Source of the DNA: Pseudomonadota bacterium
Lineage (GTDB): Bacteria > Pseudomonadota > Gammaproteobacteria > Xanthomonadales > Xanthomonadaceae
Reading direction: 5' to 3'
Assembly (NCBI GenBank): GCA_963205495.1
Contig: CAUJIN010000044.1
Coordinates: forward strand, 1 to 56,900
Length of the DNA: 56,900 nt
In this document: positions 29,294-35,989 of the stretch, one piece after another
Layout: every line of letters starts with the position of its first letter
Numbering within the stretch: the stretch's first letter is position 1
Notes under the pieces: model-generated
What the model was told of the DNA's origin: nothing
Database searches by the model: none
The model's input: only the letters and a program-made list of their open reading frames with translations
Position numbers and translations under genes: made by a program

Positions 29294-29387
29294 GCGCGGG
29301 CGGCGCGCGCGGCGGCTTTCCGTTCGCTGCCGTATGGACACTGCGCTATCATTCGGGCTTCCCGTTCCCAGCGCCGTGAGTCCCGCG

Positions 29388-30674
29388 ATGGCCAAGATCC
29401 AATCCCCCCGCCGCGCCGGCGTGATCGGCGGCGTGCGCATTCCGTTCTGCCGCAACAACACCGCCTATTACGACGTCGGCAACCTCGGCATGTCGATTCG
29501 CACCCTGGGCGCGCTGGTCGAACGCTTCGGCCTGCATGGCGAGCATCTGGGCGAAGTGGCGATGGGCGCGGTGCTCAAGCATTCCTCCGACTGGAACCTC
29601 GCGCGCGAGGCCACGCTGTCCTCGGGGCTTGCGCCGACCACGCCCGGCATCACCCTGCAGCGCGCCTGCGGCACCAGCCTGGACAGCATCCTCACGGTGG
29701 CCAACAAGATCGCGCTGGGCCAGATCGATTCGGGCATCGGCGGCGGTTCGGACACCACCTCGGACGTGCCCATCGCGGTCAACAAGGCGCTGCGCCGGCG
29801 CCTGCTCGACCTCAACCGCGCGCGCAGCTTCGGCGAGCGGATGCGCGCCCTCAAGGGCTTTTCCTTCCGCGAGCTCAAGCCCGAGTTCCCCGGCGTGGGC
29901 GAGCCGCGCACCGGCAAGAGCATGGGCGAACACTGCGAGCTGATGGCCCGGGAGTGGAACATCTCGCGCGCCGACCAGGACCAGCTCGCCTGCGATTCCC
30001 ACCGCAAGGCTGCCGCGGCCTACGAACGCGGCTTCTTCGACGGGCTCGTGGCCCCCTTCCGCGGCGTCACCCGCGACAACATCCTGCGCCCGGACACCTC
30101 GGTCGAAAAGCTCGCCACCCTGAAGCCGGCGTTCGACAAGACCTCCGGCAAGGGCACCCTCACCGCCGGCAATTCCACCCCGCTCACCGACGGTGCTTCC
30201 GCCGTGCTGCTGGGCTCGGAGGAATGGGCGAAGGCGCACGGGCTGGAGGTCGAGGCCTGGATCGTCGACGCGCAGGTGGCCGCCGTCGATTTCGTGCACG
30301 GCGAAGGCTTGCTGTTGGCACCGGCCTGGGCGGTGCCGCAGATGCTGGCGCGCCACGGGCTGACGCTGCAGGACTTCGATTTCTACGAAATCCACGAAGC
30401 CTTCGCGGCGCAGGTACTGTGCACCCTGCGGGCGTGGGAATCGGAAACCTTCTGCCGCGAGCGCCTCGGTCTGGACGGCGCACTCGGCAGCATCGACCCG
30501 GCGAAGTTCAACGTGGTCGGCTCCTCGCTCGCCTTCGGCCACCCCTTTGCCGCCACCGGCGGGCGCATCGTCGCCACCCTGGCCAGGCTGCTCAAGGAAA
30601 AGGGCAAGGGTCGCGGCCTCATTTCGATCTGCACCGCCGGCGGCATGGGCGTGACCGCGATCCTGGAGCGCTGA
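29388..30674 (+). CDS. Thiolase family protein (acetyl-CoA C-acyltransferase, FadI-like)
   Basis: 428 residues. The nucleophile Cys94 lies in LQRACGTSLDS, His in YEIHEAFAAQ, the conserved GHPFAATGGR, and the second catalytic Cys in CTAGGMGVTA. It cleaves 3-ketoacyl-CoA or forms it in reverse. Length and sequence feel (FADI-type GVGEPRTGKSMGEHCELMARE) fit the beta-oxidation thiolase FadI, but no fadJ-like gene is next to it, so its pathway is open. A -10-like TATCAT lies 36 bp before the ATG. Confidence 0.9.
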   Translation: MAKIQSPRRAGVIGGVRIPFCRNNTAYYDVGNLGMSIRTLGALVERFGLHGEHLGEVAMGAVLKHSSDWNLAREATLSSGLAPTTPGITLQRACGTSLDSILTVANKIALGQIDSGIGGGSDTTSDVPIAVNKALRRRLLDLNRARSFGERMRALKGFSFRELKPEFPGVGEPRTGKSMGEHCELMAREWNISRADQDQLACDSHRKAAAAYERGFFDGLVAPFRGVTRDNILRPDTSVEKLATLKPAFDKTSGKGTLTAGNSTPLTDGASAVLLGSEEWAKAHGLEVEAWIVDAQVAAVDFVHGEGLLLAPAWAVPQMLARHGLTLQDFDFYEIHEAFAAQVLCTLRAWESETFCRERLGLDGALGSIDPAKFNVVGSSLAFGHPFAATGGRIVATLARLLKEKGKGRGLISICTAGGMGVTAILER

Positions 30675-30715
30675 CCGCGCCCCCGTCGCTTGCGGCAGGC
30701 CTGCCGCGGCAAGGC

Positions 30716-30744
30716 TTGGGAATCGCGCATCGCGCCCCGATAAT
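30716..30744 (+). promoter_or_regulatory. Sigma70-type promoter of ybeD-lipB, leaderless candidate
   Basis: TTGGGA (30716-30721), a 17-bp spacer, and GATAAT (30739-30744). The ybeD ATG begins 7 nt after the -10 box, where transcription would start, so the message may begin at the start codon. No Shine-Dalgarno precedes the ATG, in agreement. Confidence 0.55.
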
Positions 30745-30750
30745 GGCGCG

Positions 30751-31038
30751 ATGACGACCTGCATCCTTTCTTCCGACCATCCCGACCATGGCTTCCAGTT
30801 CCCGGGCGTGTTCGAACTCTCCGCGATGGGTTCGGCCAGCGCCGGGCTGGAGCGCGAGCTGCCGGCCCTGCTGGAAGCCGCCGGCGTCAAGGTGCGGCAT
30901 GAAGACGTGACCGTGCGCGCCTCCAGCGGCGGGCGCTATGTTTCCGTGCGCCTCGTCTTCGAGGCCAGGGATCGCACCCAGTACGACGCCGCGCACGCGG
31001 CCCTGCGCGGCCATCCGGAAGTGAAGTGGACGGTCTGA
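30751..31038 (+). CDS. ybeD: YbeD/DUF493 family protein
   Basis: 95 residues; the DUF493 fold is recognisable from [29 protein letters not shown] and [31 protein letters not shown]. These small alpha/beta proteins resemble ACT regulatory domains and are usually encoded just before lipB, as here. The role is probably regulatory in lipoate metabolism but unproven. The gene overlaps lipB by 13 bp. Confidence 0.93.
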   Translation: MTTCILSSDHPDHGFQFPGVFELSAMGSASAGLERELPALLEAAGVKVRHEDVTVRASSGGRYVSVRLVFEARDRTQYDAAHAALRGHPEVKWTV

Positions 31039-31727
31039 TTCCCGAATCGCCCGACCCGGCGCCCGTGCGCCCGGTGCTGGTGCGCGAGCTGGGCCGCCGG
31101 GCCTACGAGCCGGTGTGGCAGGCGATGCAGGCTTTCACCGACGCGCGCGGCGCCGACACCGACGACGAGCTGTGGGTCCTCGAACACGATCCGGTATTCA
31201 CCCAGGGCCAGGCCGGCAAACCGGAGCACGTGCTGGCGCCGGGCGAGATCCCGGTGATTCCGGTGGACCGCGGCGGGCAGATCACCTACCACGGCCCGGG
31301 CCAGATCGTGGCCTATCCGCTGATCGACCTGCGCCGCCTGGGCCTCGGCGTGCGCCAGCTGGTGTGCCGGATCGAACAGGCCATCATCAATACGCTGGAA
31401 GAATGGAACATCGCCGCCGGGCGGCGCGAAGGCGCGCCGGGCGTGTACGTGGGCGGCGCCAAGATCGCCGCCCTCGGCCTGCGGGTGCGGCGCGGCTGCA
31501 GCTTCCACGGCCTGGCCTTCAACATTGCCATGGACCTCGATCCTTTCTCGCGCATCAATCCCTGCGGCTACCGCGGTCTGGCCGTCACCCAGATGAGCGA
31601 TCTCGGCGCCGCCACCCATCCCGCCATCGTCGCCCCGGTGCTGGTGCGCGAACTGTGCCGCGAGCTGCGGCTGGTGCCGGTCATGGCACCAGCGCGGGAG
31701 TTCGAGACGGCAACGTCTGCCGCGTAG
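31026..31727 (+). CDS. lipB: Octanoyl-[ACP]-protein N-octanoyltransferase
   Basis: 233 residues from GTG 31026 inside the end of ybeD. Motifs [12 protein letters not shown], catalytic Lys146 (GGAKIAALG) and Cys180 (RINPCGYRG) are present. It moves octanoyl from acyl carrier protein to lipoyl domains, the first step of lipoate synthesis. The next gene in most genomes is lipA (lipoyl synthase); here an AT-richer stretch with an unrelated secreted protein follows instead. Confidence 0.97.
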   Translation: MDGLIPESPDPAPVRPVLVRELGRRAYEPVWQAMQAFTDARGADTDDELWVLEHDPVFTQGQAGKPEHVLAPGEIPVIPVDRGGQITYHGPGQIVAYPLIDLRRLGLGVRQLVCRIEQAIINTLEEWNIAAGRREGAPGVYVGGAKIAALGLRVRRGCSFHGLAFNIAMDLDPFSRINPCGYRGLAVTQMSDLGAATHPAIVAPVLVRELCRELRLVPVMAPAREFETATSAA

Positions 31728-31872
31728 AGTCGACCTGCGAAATGCAGCGTAGATCAGGGGTTACGTCCCCGACGGGACCTTGCTGCGCCCTCGCTATCCC
31801 CAAGGCTCCACCTGAAGCAGAGGTCCGACGCGACAGACACACAGAGGGGATATTTTGCCATACAGACTCGGT

Positions 31873-31901
31873 TTGACAATCATCCACACGCAACATACCC
31901 T
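31873..31901 (+). promoter_or_regulatory. Candidate promoter in the AT-rich island
   Basis: A perfect TTGACA (31873-31878) with TACCCT at 17 bp spacing (31896-31901) points to the hypothetical gene at 31990. The -10 box is weak. The box is followed directly by three 15-bp tandem repeats. Confidence 0.3.
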
Positions 31902-31944
31902 CGCCTCGGATCCGCTCGCCTCGGATCCACTCGCCTTGGATCCA
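31900..31944 (+). repeat. Three tandem 15-bp repeats (CTCGCCTCGGATCCR)
   Basis: Units at 31900-31914, 31915-31929 and 31930-31944 differ by only one or two bases, each with a GGATCC core. The unit length keeps frame (Leu-Ala-Ser-Asp-Pro repeated, with Ser to Leu in the third), within a short frame starting TTG at 31873 and ending TAA at 31967. No ATG or ribosome site supports translation of it. Confidence 0.8.
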
Positions 31945-31989
31945 ATTGAAGTACTCGTGAAACCGTAACTTTCAATTTCGGAACCTTGC

Positions 31990-32541
31990 ATGACACGCCA
32001 CATTTTCCTCCTTTCCGTATTCGCCATATTCCTTCTGCACACAGGGAGTCCAGGCGCCTCTCCTTCGAGCATTCAGGAAGAATGCATTGTTCGTTCAGAG
32101 CGCACGCTCTATCTGCCGAATGATTCAGGTTTTCAGGAAATTGCCGCCTACGTCGATCACATGACGAGAAACAGCGCGGCGCGCACGGGTCTGAAAACGG
32201 CACGCGAGCCGTTGAATGGTGAATTCGAGTATATTCATGTCGATGCCTCGTTCGACAGCTGCGAAGCGGAAATTCACAGTGACTATTCGCCCGCCAAAGC
32301 GGGGGATCCAGATTGTTCCTGGATTGGATGCCAAGCAGTATTTCCGGGCAACAACATGCCGATCGGATCCCGTATGACAATCAGCACTTGCAAAAACAGG
32401 GTGGAAACCACGCGAAAGTTCAAACGAGTGTCTCAATCGTCAGGCGGCTCATCCGGCAGCAACGGCGACAACGGGATATGGGAGTTGATTTCCTACAGCA
32501 CAAGCGCCGTCTCCATGTGCCCAAGCTATCAGGAGCCTTGA
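31990..32541 (+). CDS. Small secreted Cys-containing hypothetical protein
   Basis: 183 residues. A strong signal peptide (FLLSVFAIFLLHTGSPGAS) is followed by about 160 residues with six Cys (EECIV, DSCEAE, PDCSWIGCQ, STCKN, SMCPS) that could form disulfides outside the cytoplasm. A low-complexity linker (SQSSGGSSGSNGDNG) lies near the C-terminus. I see no known family. Its codon use is AT-richer than all neighbours, which suggests acquired DNA. It has its own candidate promoter and ends before a strong hairpin terminator, so it is likely a single-gene unit. Confidence 0.65.
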   Translation: MTRHIFLLSVFAIFLLHTGSPGASPSSIQEECIVRSERTLYLPNDSGFQEIAAYVDHMTRNSAARTGLKTAREPLNGEFEYIHVDASFDSCEAEIHSDYSPAKAGDPDCSWIGCQAVFPGNNMPIGSRMTISTCKNRVETTRKFKRVSQSSGGSSGSNGDNGIWELISYSTSAVSMCPSYQEP

Positions 32542-32597
32542 AAAATCAGCTCACCCAGAAACTCATGGGCAACCGAGTGATTTGAGTTGCCGGATTG

Positions 32598-32633
32598 AAC
32601 AACACGGGCGCAAAAATTTGCGCCCGTGTTGTT
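32598..32633. terminator. Strong bidirectional hairpin (perfect 17-bp stem, 2-nt loop)
   Basis: Perfect inverted repeat around AA, with core ACACGGGCGCAAA and its complement, ending in a T-rich arm followed by TT. It lies 57 bp after the secreted-protein gene and marks the right edge of the AT-richer stretch. Confidence 0.8.
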
Positions 32634-32690
32634 TTCAGCCGATTCCACGCACCATTGCCGCTGCCGTTTCCGCGCTCGATATCCAGTCCC

Positions 32691-32727
32691 GTAGCCCGGA
32701 TGCGGCCTGCGGCCTTGTCCGGGCTAC
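32691..32727. repeat. REP-like palindrome (GTAGCCCGGA ... TCCGGGCTAC)
   Basis: Ten-base arms around 17 bp. GTAGCCCGGAT...TCCGGGCTAC elements are widespread intergenic palindromes in gammaproteobacteria (from memory). Its right arm contains the TAG stop codon of the minus-strand decarboxylase gene. Confidence 0.7.
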
Positions 32728-34169
32728 GGCTGTGGGCCGCAAAGCGCGGCGGCTTCGGTGGCGATGTCCTCCACGCAGGCTTCCACCTGCGCCCGGCGGG
32801 AGCGGAAGCTGAGCACGCAGACGCGGCCCAGGTAGCGTTTGCCGACCTGCGCGCCGGTCACCATTACCCGGCCGCGGCGGGTGACGCGCTCCATCAGGGC
32901 GCGGGTGGCGGCGTTCTGGGCTTCGAGCGTGGTCAGGTTCGGGCCTTCCAGATGGAAGGCGAACAGGGAGAGCTGCGGCGCGGCGTCCATCACCACGCCG
33001 GGGATCTTCGCCACCTCATTCGCGGCCCAGACCGCCAGCTCGCGCTTTTCCGCCAGCGCGGCGCGGTAGCGGGCGGCGCCGAAGATCTTGAGGGTGAGCC
33101 AGAGGCGCAGGCCGGGGAAGCCGCGCGTCAGGTCCGGGCCGTACTGGGCCGGGTCGTAGAACTCGTTCTGGTTGTCCGGCAGGTAGCCGGCTTCGGAGGA
33201 GTGCAGGGCGCGCAGCTTCTCGCCGTCGCGCACCAGCAGGGCGCCGGTGCCGTAGGGCAGGAACAGGCCCTTGTGCGGGTCGAGGGTGAGCGAGTCGGCG
33301 CGCGGCAGGCCGGCCAGCAGCGGGCGCAGCTCGGGGACCATGTGGAAGAAGGCGCCGTAGGCCCCGTCGACGTGGTGCCACAGGTTCTCTCGCGCGCACA
33401 GGTCGGCGACGGCCTCCAGCGGATCGACCGCGCCAGTGTTGGTGGTGCCGGCGGTGGAGAACACCATGAAGGGCTTGAGCCCGGCGGCGCGGTCGGCGGC
33501 GATGGCCGCCTGCAGCGTATCCACGCGCATGCGGAAGTTTTCGTCCACGGCGATGGTGCGCACGCGGTCGTGGGCGATGCCGGCCAGGCGCGCGGCCTTG
33601 GTGATGGAGTGGTGCGACTGGCTGGAGACGTACAGCGTGCCGGCGCGGATGTCGTGGCCGAGGCGGTCCTCGCGCGCCGCGGCGATGGCGTTGAACATCG
33701 CCATCGAGCCGCCCGGCGTGTAGAGCCCGCGCGCGGTGGCGGGGAACTGCATCCAGTCGCGCAGCCAGTCGAGGGTGTTGGCTTCCAGCTGCACCAGCGC
33801 CGGCGCGGCCTGCCAGATGCCGGTGTAGCGGTTGGCGGTGTCGGCGATGAAGTCGGCCAGCGCCGCCGGGTACACGCCGCCGCCGGGAATGTAGGCGAAG
33901 TAGCCGGGATGCGGGGTGCCGAAGGAGCGCGGGATCCACTCCTCGAACAGCGGGTCGAGCAGAGAATCCAGCGGCGCGCCGGCCTCGGGGGCGGCTTCGC
34001 GCAGCGCGCGGCACAGCGCCTCGATGCCGGTGAAATCGCCGTTGGACGGTGCCCGGTCGAGCGCCGCCAGATGCGCCACCGCGCGCTCCACCACGGCATG
34101 GCCCATGGTCCGCATCGCGTCGAGGGTAAGCTCCAGACTGGCGGGATCGTGCGCTGCCTCGTTCACCAT
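32724..34169 (-). CDS. PLP-dependent group II amino-acid decarboxylase
   Basis: 481 residues of the aromatic-L-amino-acid/glutamate decarboxylase family. Motifs are HPGYFAYIPGGGVYP, LYTPGGSMAMFNAIAAARE, SSQSHHSITKAARLAG, HHVDGAYGAFF (Asp that holds the pyridine nitrogen) and DPHKGLFLPYGTGALLV with the PLP-binding Lys. The substrate cannot be read from the sequence. It follows the Mur-ligase-like gene by 83 bp on the same strand, so it may be the last gene of the cyanophycin cluster. GGAG precedes the ATG. Its stop codon lies within a REP-like palindrome. Confidence 0.9.
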   Translation of the reverse strand: MVNEAAHDPASLELTLDAMRTMGHAVVERAVAHLAALDRAPSNGDFTGIEALCRALREAAPEAGAPLDSLLDPLFEEWIPRSFGTPHPGYFAYIPGGGVYPAALADFIADTANRYTGIWQAAPALVQLEANTLDWLRDWMQFPATARGLYTPGGSMAMFNAIAAAREDRLGHDIRAGTLYVSSQSHHSITKAARLAGIAHDRVRTIAVDENFRMRVDTLQAAIAADRAAGLKPFMVFSTAGTTNTGAVDPLEAVADLCARENLWHHVDGAYGAFFHMVPELRPLLAGLPRADSLTLDPHKGLFLPYGTGALLVRDGEKLRALHSSEAGYLPDNQNEFYDPAQYGPDLTRGFPGLRLWLTLKIFGAARYRAALAEKRELAVWAANEVAKIPGVVMDAAPQLSLFAFHLEGPNLTTLEAQNAATRALMERVTRRGRVMVTGAQVGKRYLGRVCVLSFRSRRAQVEACVEDIATEAAALCGPQP

Positions 34170-34252
34170 GCGTGCTCCGGTTGGATGGAGCCGGAACTAT
34201 AGCGTCGCGGCCGCGCGCTGCACCGTGGCACAGGGCATGCGCCGCGGTGCCT

Positions 34253-35989
34253 TCAGCCGGAAGACTGGAGCAGGCGCAGGATGTCTTCCCGCGCGCGCAC
34301 GCCGAGGATCGGAAGGACGAGCAGGTCCCCCGGGCGCGCCCAGTCCAGCAGCTCGCGCACGCCGGCCGCTTCTTCGGCGAGGAAGGTGATGGCCTCGGAG
34401 GCGATGCCTTCGGCCCGCAGTTCATCGCCCATCACCTGCGCCACCTCGCCCAGCGCGCGGCCGCGCAGGTAGCCGTCGACATCCTTGAGCACCACGCGGT
34501 CCGGGCGGTAGCGCGCCACGGTGCGGGCCACGGCGCGCAGGGCCTCGTCGAGGCGATTGCCGGCGTGGCCCAGGCTGATGCCCATGCGCCCTTCGCCGCG
34601 CTGCGCCTGCGCCAGATCGAGCAGGCCCGCCAGCCCCTCGGGATTGTGCGCGTAGTCGATCCACACCCGCACCCCGCGCCAGTCCCAGCGCTCCAGCCGG
34701 CCGCGGTTGTCGGCGTTGTCGGCGCCGAAGGCCCGGAAGGTGGCGCGGATCGTGTCGGCAGCGATGCCGAGCGCAAAGCCGGCCAGCGCGGCAGCGGCGA
34801 GGTTGGCGAGGTTGTAGCGCGCCGCACCGCCCACACTCAGCGGCATCGCGGCGAGTTCGTCCAGATCGATACCGCTGGCGGCGATACCCTGCGGGTGCAG
34901 CCACAGGTGTCCGTCGCGCGCGACGCAGGCCGGTCGATCCGCGGCGTACTCGCGCAGGAAGCCGGCTTCCGCATCGATGGAAAACCAGCCCAGCGGCGCG
35001 TCGAGCAGGAGCGCGGCCTCGCGCAGCGGGGCATCGTCGGCATTGACGACCAGGAGGCCGTGCGCGTCGATCGCGCGCGCCAGGGTGAGCTTGGCGCGGA
35101 TCAGGTCCTCCAGGCGGTGGATGCCGTATTCGCCGAAGTGGTCGGCGCTGACGTTGGTGATCACCGCCACGTCGGCGCGCTCGACCGCCAGCCCGCGCCG
35201 CAGGATGCCGCCGCGTGCGGTTTCCAGCACGGCGGCGTCGATGTCGCGCCGGCGCAGCACGGTGCGTGCGCCGACCGGGCCGGAATAGTCGCCCGCCTCG
35301 ATCCTCTCGCCCTCGACGAACAGACCGTCGGTGCACGACCAGCCGGTGCGGTGGCCCGAAGCGCGCAGCAGCGCGGCGATCAGGCGCACCGTGGTGGTCT
35401 TGCCGGTGGAGCCGGTGACCAGGGCCACGGGGACGGCGCCGCGCGCGGTCCAGTCCATGGCGCCGGGCACGGGCAGGGCCTGGAGCGGGAAATCCTCGCC
35501 GCCGGAGCCGCTGCCCAGCGTGAGGATCTCGTCATCGAGCAGCGCCGGAACGCCGCGCCGCTGCGCTTCGTCGAGCAGGGCGGTCAGCACGGGGTTTTCC
35601 TGCGCACGCGCCAGCGCCGCAAGCGTATGCGTGGCCTCGTCGCGATCCCGGGTCGCCGGGTGCCCGGGCGCTTCGCCCACGGACTCGTCGCAGGCCTCAC
35701 CCCAGGCCCATTCGTTGACCTCGGTGGCACACAGCAGGCGATCGACCGGCGCGACAAAGGCGAGGTTGGCGCCACCCGGATACGCCTCGGCGACCAGCGG
35801 CGCATCCGGCCAGCCAAGCGCCTGGCGCATCGCGCGCACGTTACCCTCCCAGCGCGCCAGGCGCGCCGCGTCTGCGGCAACGCCGAGCGCGGTCTCCAGC
35901 ACCACGCCGGGCGCGGTGAAGTGGCGACTGGGCCCGGTGAGCCTGCGCGATCCCTCGAACGGCAGCGGCGGCGCCTGCGCCTCAGTCAT
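34253..35989 (-). CDS. Mur-ligase family protein, partial paralogue of cyanophycin synthetase
   Basis: 578 residues from ATG 35989, which overlaps the cphA stop by 8 bp. Residues 1-175 have no recognised domain. From about residue 190 a Mur-ligase ATPase begins (GSTGKTTTVRL), with GPVGARTVLRRRDIDAAVLE, ETARGGILRRGL and NVSADHFGEYGI, all close to the same region of CphA, and then YAHNPEGLAGLL and GDLLVLPILGVRAREDI. The CphA ATP-grasp half is missing. In CphA the Mur-ligase half adds arginine; this protein may assist, replace or regulate that step, or use another substrate. Confidence 0.85.
   Translation of the reverse strand: MTEAQAPPLPFEGSRRLTGPSRHFTAPGVVLETALGVAADAARLARWEGNVRAMRQALGWPDAPLVAEAYPGGANLAFVAPVDRLLCATEVNEWAWGEACDESVGEAPGHPATRDRDEATHTLAALARAQENPVLTALLDEAQRRGVPALLDDEILTLGSGSGGEDFPLQALPVPGAMDWTARGAVPVALVTGSTGKTTTVRLIAALLRASGHRTGWSCTDGLFVEGERIEAGDYSGPVGARTVLRRRDIDAAVLETARGGILRRGLAVERADVAVITNVSADHFGEYGIHRLEDLIRAKLTLARAIDAHGLLVVNADDAPLREAALLLDAPLGWFSIDAEAGFLREYAADRPACVARDGHLWLHPQGIAASGIDLDELAAMPLSVGGAARYNLANLAAAALAGFALGIAADTIRATFRAFGADNADNRGRLERWDWRGVRVWIDYAHNPEGLAGLLDLAQAQRGEGRMGISLGHAGNRLDEALRAVARTVARYRPDRVVLKDVDGYLRGRALGEVAQVMGDELRAEGIASEAITFLAEEAAGVRELLDWARPGDLLVLPILGVRAREDILRLLQSSG

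Noticed and set aside
31115..31876. Second-frame protein over lipB running into the AT-rich island
   Set aside because: Most of it is a frame shadow of lipB and there is no start signal for the tail part.
34253..35989. Peptidoglycan Mur ligase
   Set aside because: Its closest similarity in the window is to the Mur-ligase half of CphA, with which it overlaps; no other cell-wall genes are nearby.
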